Source: Bacillota bacterium (lineage in GTDB: Bacteria > Bacillota > Clostridia > Lachnospirales > Lachnospiraceae). From it: a stretch of 18,440 nt of DNA. Both the position numbers and the translations under genes were made by a program. Positions 8,601 through 15,992 of the stretch are shown one piece after another. Location of the stretch: contig JAEWSD010000196.1 of NCBI GenBank assembly GCA_023398615.1, forward strand, positions 1 to 18,440, in the 5' to 3' direction. The notes beneath the pieces were generated by a model. It was not told the origin of the DNA and did not search any database. It worked only from the letters and a program-made list of their open reading frames with translations. How positions within the stretch are numbered: position 1 is the stretch's first letter; each line of letters begins with the position of its first letter.

Positions 8601-8849
8601 GCCGATACCGTCATCCATTACGACCCCTGGTGGAATCCGGCGGTAGAAGAGCAGGCAACCGACCGTGCTTACCGAATTGGGCAGGTAAATTCCGTCCATG
8701 TAATTAAACTGATAACAAAAGGCACCATTGAAGAAAAAATTTATAAATTGCAGCGTAAGAAAAAGGACCTGTCCAATTCCGTAATTCATTCGAAGGAAGT
8801 ATTCATCAATACGCTTACGAAGGAGGAACTGGAAGAGATATTCAGTTAG
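5643..8849 (+). CDS. SWIM zinc-finger SNF2-family helicase/ATPase
   Basis: A 1068-residue member of the bacterial SWI2/SNF2 family (HepA/RapA-like superfamily 2 ATPases that translocate on double-stranded DNA). A SWIM zinc finger lies near the N-terminus (C69-N-C71 ... C81-R-H83), followed by a long middle region of the bacterial SNF2-associated type. The ATPase core starts near residue 610: Walker A DDMGLG-K639-T, Walker B D732-E-A-Q, motif III LTGTPIENSLSELW, then the helicase C lobe with motif V SLKAGGTGLNL and motif VI QATDRAYRIGQ. All motifs are intact, so an active enzyme is expected. Its cellular role (transcription recycling, repair or chromosome remodelling) is not established for this branch. 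RBS AAAAGGAG (5628-5635) is seven bases before ATG. It stands alone, with its own promoter and the palindromic element downstream. Confidence 0.95.
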   Translation: MIRLSRTDIRNIAANEIVYSRGLQDYKQGHVVNATWSNIKKQYRITVKDNFEYMVTIQVFDDGTYEHKCNCSDHLKENGACRHVVTALFFVLNYIERSLLEEPDNPAEKTIHQILGYFGNQEYTVAQGEIYHIQVSITIPALLRGDSGTALVSFYVGNHRYYKVQSIKKFLTDYYNNENIVMGKEFKFIHGESKFDKQSQRILDYFLEIYEIQEAIDKIFYSKIFSKSQIILTRNMLFRLLEFLTDSVFTLDLYGKQYENIRYSDANPQIKYDLTLTDDGIAMDYHEKFTVTPLTESGELLFINGCIYRPNKRFLGNYLPFYNNLGGKKEPLVFKGNNKNKFMEVVLPRISETMELSVPKEIKDRFITAELQPVVYLDRYKTFIRAELKFKYGEYEFNSFESLTNDNYIIIRQPKKEEFYMEYLEKLGFQPKQHSYFMRNEEDIYKFLTQSIHDLAGECELYYSDDFKKIRVKAPGKFQAGLRVSNELSLLEMDMTYEEVPKEELKDLFKSFRLKKKYYRLKDGSFVDLEQGNLNEVWEILKSLNVSGKELGNNSIRLSKNAALYLDKVFGEKSLSIQKNEEFSKLVENILNPNVTEYKLPEGIAATLRNYQITGYKWLRTLADNSLGGILADDMGLGKTLQAIVYMASIKEIAGKSKFLIVCPSSLIYNWQDEIDNFAPALTTEVVTGNPKERQDLIESNQQRDILITSYPLIRRDVRYYEAIDFHTVFIDEAQFIKNADSLNAKSVKLLNAAHKFALTGTPIENSLSELWSIFDFIMPEYLLTHTKFVNQFEKPIMKEQDGVLEDLNRRISPFILRRMKKDVLHELPEKVETKMLTDMEEDQRKVYLSYMENIKSEIKNDIDEIGLEKSKIKILAALTRLRQICCHPGTFIDNYTGGSGKLELLMEIIADAISNGHRILIFSQFTSMLAIIRKELNRLNISSFYLEGSTKLHDRNDYVKRFNQGEGYVFLISLKAGGTGLNLVGADTVIHYDPWWNPAVEEQATDRAYRIGQVNSVHVIKLITKGTIEEKIYKLQRKKKDLSNSVIHSKEVFINTLTKEELEEIFS

Positions 8850-8861
8850 TGTTTTACGAGC

Positions 8862-9104
8862 AGAGTGTCAAAAGGCCAATGTAGTGTTCTAAATGAATAC
8901 CAGCGTATATATATTCAATTTAGCTGCCTTACCCTCGAGTACTATATTTTTTACAAGCCTCTATCGGCTCAAAAACCAAGCCGGCTGGCTTGATTTTTGG
9001 GCAGAGTCTTGACAAAATATAAGCAGCACTCTTGGTCGGTCGACGCAAAATTTAATATATAACGCTGTATTCATAATATACTTAGAGTGGCCTTTTGACA
9101 CTCT
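8862..9104. mobile_element. 243-bp symmetric palindrome, MITE-like, non-coding
   Basis: The ends are perfect 16-bp inverted repeats: AGAGTGTCAAAAGGCC (8862-8877) and its complement (9089-9104). The similarity continues inward: ATGAATAC then CAGCG / ACAGCG, TATATATT, AATTT, then an internal block (TATATTTTTTACAAG against TATATTTTGTCAAGA) and AAAAACCAAGCC against AAAAATCAAGCC. The arms meet at a 4-base loop (8983-8986), exactly at the midpoint, so the whole element can fold into one hairpin of about 120 pairs with mismatches. There is no open reading frame of note. No obvious target-site duplication is seen. The design fits a miniature inverted-repeat element or a large palindromic unit. It fills the gap between the SNF2 gene and the GH20 gene, and may act on both transcripts. 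Confidence 0.75.
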
Positions 9105-9137
9105 ATAATTTGTACTTTTTAATGAAAGGAGATTATT

Positions 9138-10991
9138 ATGTATTTATTGCCACCCCCTCAGCATATGGAATTGCATTCTGAGTGTTTTATCATAACATAC
9201 GATACAAGAATATATGTCGATTCCGCACTGGACAGAAGGGAGTTACATTATGCCGGAATATTAAAAAGGCATATTGAGGAATACTTATGTTTTTCGCTGC
9301 CTATCGTGAAGACAGCTTTAAACGGCGTAAAAGGCATTATCCTGCGCCTTGTGAAGGATACGGAATCTCTGGGAGAAAGTCCGGAAGGGTATACCCTGCT
9401 GATAAAAGAAGACGGGATAGAAATTACAGGCAACGGCAGTGAGGGACTTCTTTTCGGTGTACAAACCCTTCGGCAGGTCATTTCCCGGCACGGGGCGGTG
9501 CTTCCCGGTCTTTGCATCAGGGATTACCCTGAGATTCCCAACCGGGGATTTTACCATGATGTCACAAGGGGAAGAATTCCTACCCTGGAATCCCTTAAGG
9601 CTTTGGCTGATAAAATGAGCTGTTACAAGCTGAACCAGCTGCAGCTGTATGTGGAACACAGCTTCCTTTTCCGTGATTTCAGTGAGGTCTGGCGGGATGA
9701 TACGCCGCTTACGGCCGGTGAAATCCTGGAACTGGACGCCTATTGCAGAGATTTGAATATTGAACTGGTCCCGTCCGTCGCATCCTTTGGTCATCTGTAT
9801 AAGGTATTAAGTACCAAGACCTATGCTCATCTGTGTGAATTGGAAGACTCGGATAAAATGGGCTTTTCACTTATCGGCAGGATGGAACACCATACCATTG
9901 ATACGACAAACGGGGAAAGCTTTGAAGTGATTAAAAGAATGCTGCTTGAATACCTGCCCTTATTTTCTTCCGGCCGGTTTAATATCTGTGCGGACGAGAC
10001 CTATGATCTGGGCAAGGGCAAAAGCGGCCGTTTGGCGGAAGAAATCGGCGCCGACAGGTTATATGTGGAGTTCTTAAAGAAGCTTTGTGGCTTTATAAAG
10101 GCTCAGGGAAAGCGGCCCATGTTCTGGGGAGACATCATACTTGCACATCCGGAGGCAATCAGGGAGCTGCCGGAGGATGTCATATGCCTGAACTGGGATT
10201 ACAGCCGGGATTTAAAGGAAGATAATTTTAAAAAGCTTTACGAGACCGGTGTGGTTCAGTATCTTTGCCCCGGAGTACAGGGCTGGAATCATTTCATTAA
10301 CGACCTGGGGCATGCCTACGATAACATTTCGGCCATGTGCGGATATGCATTGAAATATAAGGCGGCCGGAGTACTGAATACCGACTGGGGAGACTACGGC
10401 CATATCAATCCGCCGGAATTCTCAACCTCCGGTATGATATACGGTGCTTCGTTCTCCTGGAATTCGAGGCAGCTTCCCTTTGAAGAAATCAACAGGCAGA
10501 TTTCCGCGCTGGAATACCGGGATTCTTCCGAAAGCTTTGTTTCGGTCATTCATGAGTTGGCCGTTCAGGATAAAGCATTATGGGGTTTACTGGTGGAATA
10601 CAAGGAGAGCAGAAGACAAGAGATAACGGAGGAGCTTGCGGAACAGGCCGGTTTGGCAGATGACTGCCTGAATGCGGCAATGGAAAAGCTGTACCGTAAT
10701 ATGTCCCGCATGGACAGCTCGAAACGGAACGTTGCGAAAGCTTATCTGATTATGGCAAAGGGAATGATTTTGTTTTATCATACTCTGGTAACACTCCGGC
10801 AGCACCGGCACGGCAAGGAGAAGGACTGTCCGGAAGTTCCTTTTGAACTTGCATCCCGGCTGGAATACTGGTTCATGGATTATAAGGAACTATGGAGAAG
10901 CGGCTGCAAGGAGGGGGAGCTTTACCGAATCCAGGAGGTTGTGTTCTGGTACGCGGATCGGTTGAGGGAGCTTTCAATAGAGGAAGCCTGA
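9138..10991 (+). CDS. Glycoside hydrolase family 20 beta-N-acetylhexosaminidase, intracellular
   Basis: A 617-residue GH20 enzyme, predicted to release terminal beta-linked GlcNAc or GalNAc by substrate-assisted catalysis. The N-terminal part (about 1-125) resembles the GH20b accessory domain and ends in LLFGVQTLRQV, typical of the family. The (beta/alpha)8 barrel starts at RGFYHDVTRGRIPT. The catalytic Asp-Glu pair is D286-E287 in FNICADETYDLG; MFWGDI, LNWDY and the late NTDWGDYGH segment supply the expected substrate-pocket tryptophans and aspartates. No signal peptide or membrane segment is present, so it should work on imported oligosaccharides such as mucin, chitin or wall fragments. RBS AAAGGAG (9125-9131) is six bases before ATG. 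Its leader is taken up by the large palindrome. The next gene follows after 113 bp without a visible terminator. Confidence 0.9.
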   Translation: MYLLPPPQHMELHSECFIITYDTRIYVDSALDRRELHYAGILKRHIEEYLCFSLPIVKTALNGVKGIILRLVKDTESLGESPEGYTLLIKEDGIEITGNGSEGLLFGVQTLRQVISRHGAVLPGLCIRDYPEIPNRGFYHDVTRGRIPTLESLKALADKMSCYKLNQLQLYVEHSFLFRDFSEVWRDDTPLTAGEILELDAYCRDLNIELVPSVASFGHLYKVLSTKTYAHLCELEDSDKMGFSLIGRMEHHTIDTTNGESFEVIKRMLLEYLPLFSSGRFNICADETYDLGKGKSGRLAEEIGADRLYVEFLKKLCGFIKAQGKRPMFWGDIILAHPEAIRELPEDVICLNWDYSRDLKEDNFKKLYETGVVQYLCPGVQGWNHFINDLGHAYDNISAMCGYALKYKAAGVLNTDWGDYGHINPPEFSTSGMIYGASFSWNSRQLPFEEINRQISALEYRDSSESFVSVIHELAVQDKALWGLLVEYKESRRQEITEELAEQAGLADDCLNAAMEKLYRNMSRMDSSKRNVAKAYLIMAKGMILFYHTLVTLRQHRHGKEKDCPEVPFELASRLEYWFMDYKELWRSGCKEGELYRIQEVVFWYADRLRELSIEEA

Positions 10992-11104
10992 GGGTTTTCC
11001 GATACACAGGATGCATTCTTTAAATTATGCAGCCGGGGAAGAGTACAATTAATTATGCATGCTTCGGTCTGCGGACAGGTTGGATATGCAGGAAAGAGGT
11101 TACT

Positions 11105-13039
11105 TTGAATAAGAGAAAAATATTTATGAGGAAATTGATAAGCCTTCTTATTGTGATTGCCGTTGCAATTCCGTGTTTTAAGGAGGCGGGTGTTGCATAT
11201 GCAAAAGAAAGCGACTTTGTTATTGTTGACAAGGAATTAAAGCAGTACATAGGAAAGAGCAGTACGGTTACCATTCCAAAAAGTGTTACGAAAATAAGCG
11301 AAGATGCTTTTGCGAATTGCGAGACTATAAAAGAGGTAATCATACCGGGAAGCGTAAAAACAGTCGGAGCGGATGCGTTTTACAGCTGTGATAACCTGCA
11401 GAAGGTCACCATCGCAAAAGGGGTAGAAAAATTAGAAAGCGGAGCCTTTGCCTTCTGCGGAAAATTATCTAAAGTAACACTTCCCAAGGATACCAAAGTC
11501 GAAGGCTGTGTATTCAGGGGTACTGCCTGGCAGAAAAGCCATGCAAAAAATGGTTTTTCAGTTGTCAACGGTACGCTGGAAGAATATATCGGTTCCGCCA
11601 GCAGGATCGTTATTCCCGGTAATGTAAAGGAAATTGCAGGCGGAGCATTTGGTTATATATTCACAGATTTTTCGGAGGTGGTTATACCCGGTAGTGCCAA
11701 GACCATCGGAGACGGAGCATTTAGCCGCAGAAATATTAAAAAACTGACATTAAAAAGCGGAATTAAGACGATAGGAGAGGAAGCCTTCTATAATTGTGGT
11801 AAGCTGAAGGAAGTGACAATTCCGGGAAGTGTGAAGTCAATCGGAGTCAATGCTTTCAGGAAATGTTATAATGTAAGTAAAATAAAGATTGGTAATGGAA
11901 TAGAAAGTATTGATGACTATGCGTTCGAAGGATGTTCCCAACTGGGCAGCGTTTCTTTACCCAAAAGTTTAAAGCAGGTCGGAGTCGGTATATTGCAGCA
12001 TACAAAGTGGCTGGATGACAATAAGAGTGATTTTGTTACGGCAGGCCCCGCTTTGCTTGCATATAAAGGCAGCGATGAAACTGTAGAAGTTCCGTCCGGG
12101 CTCACCTTTATTGACGAATATGCTTTTTATGAAAATAATAAGATAGAAAAGGTAATACTGCCGGATAGCATGGAAACAGTAGGAATAAAAGCTTTCATAA
12201 GATGTACGGCGTTAACCGGTATTGTACTGCCGGATAACTTAAAAGTAATTGAGCGCAGTGCCTTTGAGGGATGTATCAAGCTGGCAGATATCAACATACC
12301 CGAAAGGCTTGCCGTTCTTGGAGAAGATGCATTCCTTAAAACGAAATGGTTCTATTCTTACCCGGAAGACTTTGTAATATTGAATCATATCTTATATAAA
12401 TACAAAGGAACGGAGGAAACGGTAGAAATTCCGGATACCGTAACTAAGATATGCAGCAGGGCGTTTGCGGACAATAAAACGCTCAGAAAAGTAAGCTTTC
12501 CCAAAGCCCTGAAAAGGATAGATCCCGGTGCGTTTGAGTTCGGCAGCTTGGAAGAGATTGTTATTCCTGATTCCGTTACATCAATAGGCGAGGGTGCGTT
12601 TGATCACAGTAATCTGAGAAAGATAACGATACCTGACAGTGTGGTAACTATTGGCGGGAATGCTTTCGCGTATTGCAAGTCTCTTACCGAGGCCACAATA
12701 CCGGGTTCGGTAAAGAATTTCGGTCAATATATATTTCATGACTGTGATGTATTAGAGAAGGTTACTCTAATGAAAGGGATCACCTATATCCCGGCCAGAG
12801 CCTTTTATGGCTGCGGCAATCTGAAGGAGGTTACGATACCCGACGGAGTCAGGCTGATAGAATACGAGATATTTGTCGGCTGTGACAATCTCAGGAAAAT
12901 TAAGGTGCCTGCAAGTGTGACACAGGTATATCCCAAGGCGTTTAACGGGGCCGGTTCGGGATTGGTTGTCCATTGCAAAAAGAATTCCCCGGCTTACAAT
13001 GTTGCCAGGGAATACCGTATCACCGTTAAAACCTATTGA
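11105..13039 (+). CDS. Secreted BspA-like leucine-rich repeat protein
   Basis: A 645-residue protein made of BspA/TpLRR-type (LRR_5) repeats of about 23 residues with the pattern I-P-x-S-V-x-x-I-G-x-x-A-F-x-x-C-x-x-L. It begins with a signal peptide: basic KRKIFMRK, a hydrophobic stretch (LISLLIVIAVAIP), and a likely signal peptidase site VAYA|KES after residue 33. The C-terminus (VVHCKKNSPAYNVAREY) is the usual end of such proteins; there is no LPXTG motif or anchor helix, so it is probably released or loosely held. The family is linked to surface binding and adhesion; the ligand is unknown. The frame is open from ATG 11027, but that codon has no ribosome binding site, whereas TTG 11105 is preceded by GGAAAGAGG and leads straight into the signal peptide. 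A four-fold larger repeat is described under findings. Confidence 0.9.
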   Translation: MNKRKIFMRKLISLLIVIAVAIPCFKEAGVAYAKESDFVIVDKELKQYIGKSSTVTIPKSVTKISEDAFANCETIKEVIIPGSVKTVGADAFYSCDNLQKVTIAKGVEKLESGAFAFCGKLSKVTLPKDTKVEGCVFRGTAWQKSHAKNGFSVVNGTLEEYIGSASRIVIPGNVKEIAGGAFGYIFTDFSEVVIPGSAKTIGDGAFSRRNIKKLTLKSGIKTIGEEAFYNCGKLKEVTIPGSVKSIGVNAFRKCYNVSKIKIGNGIESIDDYAFEGCSQLGSVSLPKSLKQVGVGILQHTKWLDDNKSDFVTAGPALLAYKGSDETVEVPSGLTFIDEYAFYENNKIEKVILPDSMETVGIKAFIRCTALTGIVLPDNLKVIERSAFEGCIKLADINIPERLAVLGEDAFLKTKWFYSYPEDFVILNHILYKYKGTEETVEIPDTVTKICSRAFADNKTLRKVSFPKALKRIDPGAFEFGSLEEIVIPDSVTSIGEGAFDHSNLRKITIPDSVVTIGGNAFAYCKSLTEATIPGSVKNFGQYIFHDCDVLEKVTLMKGITYIPARAFYGCGNLKEVTIPDGVRLIEYEIFVGCDNLRKIKVPASVTQVYPKAFNGAGSGLVVHCKKNSPAYNVAREYRITVKTY

Positions 13040-13052
13040 TTCCCGACCCATA

Positions 13053-13121
13053 AAAAGAGAGCTGTTGCAAAACTCATATGGTGAATGTGTACCATTTATG
13101 AGTTTTGGCAACAGCTCTTTT
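13053..13121. terminator. Strong bidirectional terminator hairpin
   Basis: GAGCTGTTGC (13059-13068) pairs with GCAACAGCTC (13108-13117), AAAACTCAT (13069-13077) with ATGAGTTTT (13098-13106), and TGGT (13079-13082) with ACCA (13091-13094), giving about 23 pairs around an 8-base loop. TTTT follows on the plus strand and TTTTT follows on the minus strand. It lies between the convergent BspA-like gene and the zinc-ribbon gene and can end transcription from both sides. Confidence 0.9.
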
Positions 13122-13137
13122 AACCTTCGAGGTAGTG

Positions 13138-14085
13138 CTATTGGTTCTGCTGTTCCAGATTATTATTATAGAATTCCTCTGCTAATTGATCGAGGTAGGC
13201 TTCATCCAGCTCACCGAATTGTCCGACAATCATTTCTTTCATTTTCTCAAGCTTATGGAAGAACCGGATCTCTTCAGAGTCCCCTTCGTCCGTCAGGGAA
13301 TTTAAAAGGTCGACGGTTACATTCTGCGACAGCCAATTGGTTATTTCCTCCGTGGTACGGTTTTCCTCTTCAATTTGCGAGGCGGCGACCTTTGCACTTG
13401 ATAAGGATTGGAAGCCTACACCCAGGAAGATCAGGAAGAGTAGACCCATAACGATATAAGGCAGGTATCCGTTGAATATTTGAATAACTCCGACCGCATT
13501 TAGTATGAGTACCGCAATACCGAGAAGGGATACCACAAGGAAGGTATAGGCGGTGGATTTATAATCCCTGAATTTGTCTTCCTTTTTCACATAGGCAGAA
13601 GAAACGGAGGGCTTACTCGTAGAGGATTCAATGATATCCTCGATCTCTTTCCTGCTGAACATGGAATTATCGTCATCCTCGGCGGCCACGTCGAAATAAT
13701 CCGTACTATCTGATTCCGTAACCCCGGGAGCCTCTTCTTTGACATCACCGGCAAGTTCCGAATGATTATCCTCCGTCTTATCTTCGGATAACTGCTTGCT
13801 TAATTCTACGGAATAAAAAGCCTGGTAAAGCTTTTTTACCTGCTTTAAAGTACCTTCCTTAACCATTACATGCCATACCTGCTTTTCCTCATCATATTCG
13901 TATGTAGCATCGTCGATATTGGAATAGTGCAAGAACTGGACAAATTTTTCGGCGTATTTCTCTTTCTTTGTCTCCATGAAGGAAACCGGCTCTTCCGGTA
14001 AGTCGTCAACTAATTCGGCTCCGCAGTCATTGCAGGTTGTCTTACCTTCCACATATTCAATCTTACATTTCGGACACCAGGGCAT
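13138..14085 (-). CDS. Zinc-ribbon membrane protein of unknown function
   Basis: A 315-residue protein. The N-terminus is a zinc ribbon with C4-x2-C7 and C18-x2-C21. Residues about 41-92 (KEKYAEKFVQFLHYSNIDDA onward) resemble the small DUF2007-like domain found after zinc ribbons in Firmicutes; this is a shape judgement, not a proven match. An acidic, low-complexity linker follows (about 98-155), then two membrane helices (about 178-200 and 205-226) and a soluble, charged C-terminal helix region. Both ends should be cytoplasmic. ATG at 14085 has AAAAGGAG seven bases upstream. The gene lies 39 bp downstream of tyrS on the same strand without a terminator between, so it is likely co-transcribed with it. 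I cannot assign a function; a regulatory or protein-quality role is only a guess. Confidence 0.85.
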   Translation of the reverse strand: MPWCPKCKIEYVEGKTTCNDCGAELVDDLPEEPVSFMETKKEKYAEKFVQFLHYSNIDDATYEYDEEKQVWHVMVKEGTLKQVKKLYQAFYSVELSKQLSEDKTEDNHSELAGDVKEEAPGVTESDSTDYFDVAAEDDDNSMFSRKEIEDIIESSTSKPSVSSAYVKKEDKFRDYKSTAYTFLVVSLLGIAVLILNAVGVIQIFNGYLPYIVMGLLFLIFLGVGFQSLSSAKVAASQIEEENRTTEEITNWLSQNVTVDLLNSLTDEGDSEEIRFFHKLEKMKEMIVGQFGELDEAYLDQLAEEFYNNNLEQQNQ

Positions 14086-14124
14086 AATTTCACTCCTTTT
14101 CGGATTATTTTATTGACTCTTGTA

Positions 14125-15360
14125 TTATTTATTCACTTTAAAACAATGATATACCTTTTTACCTTTTTTTACAAGCAATATACCATCAGAATTAAAATCG
14201 TCCGGGGTAAATACCTTATCGAACTCGGTTACTTTGACATCATTGACCGTAACTCCGCCCTGTATGATATTTCTTCTTGCATCGGAACGGGAAACAGCCA
14301 TCTTGCCGTCTACTAAAAGGGTAATCAGATCAATTCCGGAAGTAAACTGCTCGGCAGTGTAAGCGGTAGTAGGGATGTCTTCAGAATTCATTCCGCCCCC
14401 GAACAATGACCTGGAAGCCTCCTGTGCCTTAACGGCTTCCTCCTCACCGTGTACGATCTTTGTGATCTCAAAAGCAAGTACATCCTTTGCATGATTGATT
14501 TCCGCATCCTTTAAGGCTCCAAGCCTCCTTACCTCATCCATCGGCAGGAAGGTTAAGAGTCCCAGGCATTCCTTGACCTTAACATCCTCGATATTCCTCC
14601 AATACTGATAGAATTCATAAGGAGAGGTTTTCTCTTTATCCAGCCAAAGCGCGCCCTTTGCGGTCTTACCCATTTTAATCCCCTCACTTGTGGTAAGCAG
14701 TTTAAAGGTTAAACCGAAGGCGGGTTTTTGCTCTTTCCTGCGGATCAAATCCACACCGCCCAGAATATTGGACCACTGGTCATTACCGCCCAACTGCAAA
14801 ATACAGTCATACATCTGATTTAATTTCCAGAAATCATACGACTGCATCAGCATATAGTTGAATTCAAAGAAGGTTAAACCGCGTTCCATGCGCTGTTTAT
14901 AGCATTCCGCCGTAAGCATCTTGTTAACGGAGAAATGAACACCTACTTCACGCAGGAAATCAACATAATTCAGGTCCAGAAGCCAATCCGCGTTATTTGC
15001 AATGATGGCACTGTTATTATCAAAGTTTATAAATCTTGACAGCTGTTTATGGAAGCATTCCGCATTATGCCGAATGGTTTCCTTTGTCATAATCGTCCTC
15101 ATATCGGATTTCCCGGTCGGATCACCGATCATGGTAGTCCCTCCGCCAAGAAGTGCGATCGGCCTGTGCCCGGCACGCTGCATATGCATCATTGCCATGA
15201 CGGTCAGAAAGTGCCCGGCTGTTAAGCTGTCCGCAGTTGCATCAAATCCTATATAAAAGGTTACTTTTTCCTTCCCCAGTAATTCTTTGATTTCTTGTTC
15301 GTGGGTCGTTTGTTCAATAAAGCCACGTTCAAGTAAGATATCATATACATTACTTGACAT
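14125..15360 (-). CDS. tyrS: Tyrosyl-tRNA synthetase
   Basis: A 411-residue class I aminoacyl-tRNA synthetase that charges tRNA-Tyr with tyrosine. Visible signatures: the HIGH-equivalent AGHF (about 48-51) after YIGFDATADSLT, the LLGGGTTMIGDPTGK segment, the tyrosine-site region LQLGGNDQWSNI, and the KMSKS-equivalent KMGKT (about 229-233). A C-terminal S4 RNA-binding domain (VDGKMAVSRSDARRNIIQGG) starts near residue 345. The length is normal for the bacterial enzyme. The first in-frame ATG (15367-15369) touches the AAGGAGG (15370-15376) with no spacer, so it cannot be the main start; the next ATG (15358-15360) has the correct nine-base spacing. The promoter is close and the leader short, so there is no room for a T-box. 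The zinc-ribbon gene follows in the same direction. Confidence 0.97.
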   Translation of the reverse strand: MSSNVYDILLERGFIEQTTHEQEIKELLGKEKVTFYIGFDATADSLTAGHFLTVMAMMHMQRAGHRPIALLGGGTTMIGDPTGKSDMRTIMTKETIRHNAECFHKQLSRFINFDNNSAIIANNADWLLDLNYVDFLREVGVHFSVNKMLTAECYKQRMERGLTFFEFNYMLMQSYDFWKLNQMYDCILQLGGNDQWSNILGGVDLIRRKEQKPAFGLTFKLLTTSEGIKMGKTAKGALWLDKEKTSPYEFYQYWRNIEDVKVKECLGLLTFLPMDEVRRLGALKDAEINHAKDVLAFEITKIVHGEEEAVKAQEASRSLFGGGMNSEDIPTTAYTAEQFTSGIDLITLLVDGKMAVSRSDARRNIIQGGVTVNDVKVTEFDKVFTPDDFNSDGILLVKKGKKVYHCFKVNK

Positions 15361-15392
15361 TTTTTTCATCCTCCTTCGGTAAGTTAGTCTTA

Positions 15393-15421
15393 ATTATAAA
15401 TGATATTGTGCCATATTTCAA
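15393..15421 (-). promoter_or_regulatory. Sigma-A-like promoter of tyrS
   Basis: Read on the minus strand: TTGAAA (15416-15421), a 17-bp spacer and TATAAT (15393-15398). Transcription would start near 15386 and leave a leader of only about 26 nt before the ATG at 15360. Confidence 0.75.
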
Positions 15422-15530
15422 TGTAATTTATAAGTTGAATTATTCAGGCCGGATGAATAATTGTGTACAGGTGTGGAATATAATATTGCAGATACCTATA
15501 CATAATCTGTTGCCTTTACGGGAGGTGCAT

Positions 15531-15926
15531 ATGGACAATCAGGAGGAATATCCGAATCTGTCAAGAGCGGAATTGATCAAGCTGGCACGCGATAGCTGCA
15601 GCAAAAACCTTGGCCCGGTAAACCGGAACAGCAAAGAATACGGCCTGGCGAAGCAGAAGGAACAACATTACTATGACGGCAGAGCATATGATTTATCAGG
15701 GAAATTATCCGAGATACCGCCTGTTTCAATAAAATTCTTTTTGATAAGAGTGATTTGCGCACTCATGATTTTTCTGACCATACTGCTGATTGATAAGCTG
15801 GATATTAATTTCGGTTCCGTGAACAGTGATTATATCAGAAAATGCGTATCCTCCAACCAGGAAATAGAGGATGCGGAAAGGATTGTGGTATCCTTTTTCG
15901 AAGATTTTGTAAAGGCGGATGAGTAA
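15531..15926 (+). CDS. Small single-pass membrane protein, unknown function
   Basis: A 131-residue protein I do not recognise. It has a charged, hydrophilic N-terminal half with a Tyr/Lys-rich stretch (about 34-56), one membrane helix (about 66-87, KFFLIRVICALMIFLTILLI) and a short acidic C-terminal tail of about 44 residues that should lie outside the cell. The frame is open further upstream, to an ATG at 15354 that falls inside tyrS on the other strand, but ATG 15531 has a good site (GGGAGGTG, 15520-15527) and gives a sensible protein, so I chose it. A TATAAT at 15479-15484 could be its -10, without a clear -35. It is divergent from tyrS and is followed by a strong terminator, so it is probably transcribed alone. 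Confidence 0.75.
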   Translation: MDNQEEYPNLSRAELIKLARDSCSKNLGPVNRNSKEYGLAKQKEQHYYDGRAYDLSGKLSEIPPVSIKFFLIRVICALMIFLTILLIDKLDINFGSVNSDYIRKCVSSNQEIEDAERIVVSFFEDFVKADE

Positions 15927-15992
15927 CAGAGTTATGGGTTTTAAACTCATATCGTCAGGGTAAAACAAATTGAAGCGATACAGAGAAAAACG

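Noticed and set aside
8862..9104. Ordinary transcription terminator for the SNF2 gene
   Set aside because: The structure is far too long and symmetric and lacks a T-run after the stem; perfect terminal repeats fit a mobile or repeated element better.
9318..9794. Minus-strand 158-codon open frame inside the GH20 gene
   Set aside because: Shadow of the GH20 coding frame; no ribosome binding site or family signature.
11027..11104. N-terminal extension of the BspA-like protein to ATG 11027
   Set aside because: No ribosome binding site precedes it, and it would put 26 residues in front of the signal peptide.
12966..13451. Plus-strand 161-codon open frame spanning the end of the BspA-like gene and the zinc-ribbon gene
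   Set aside because: It runs through the strong terminator hairpin and is antisense to a well-supported gene; no ribosome binding site and no protein-like composition.
15354..15530. N-terminal extension of the small membrane protein to ATG 15354
   Set aside because: It would overlap the start of tyrS on the other strand and cross its promoter; ATG 15531 has a much better ribosome binding site.
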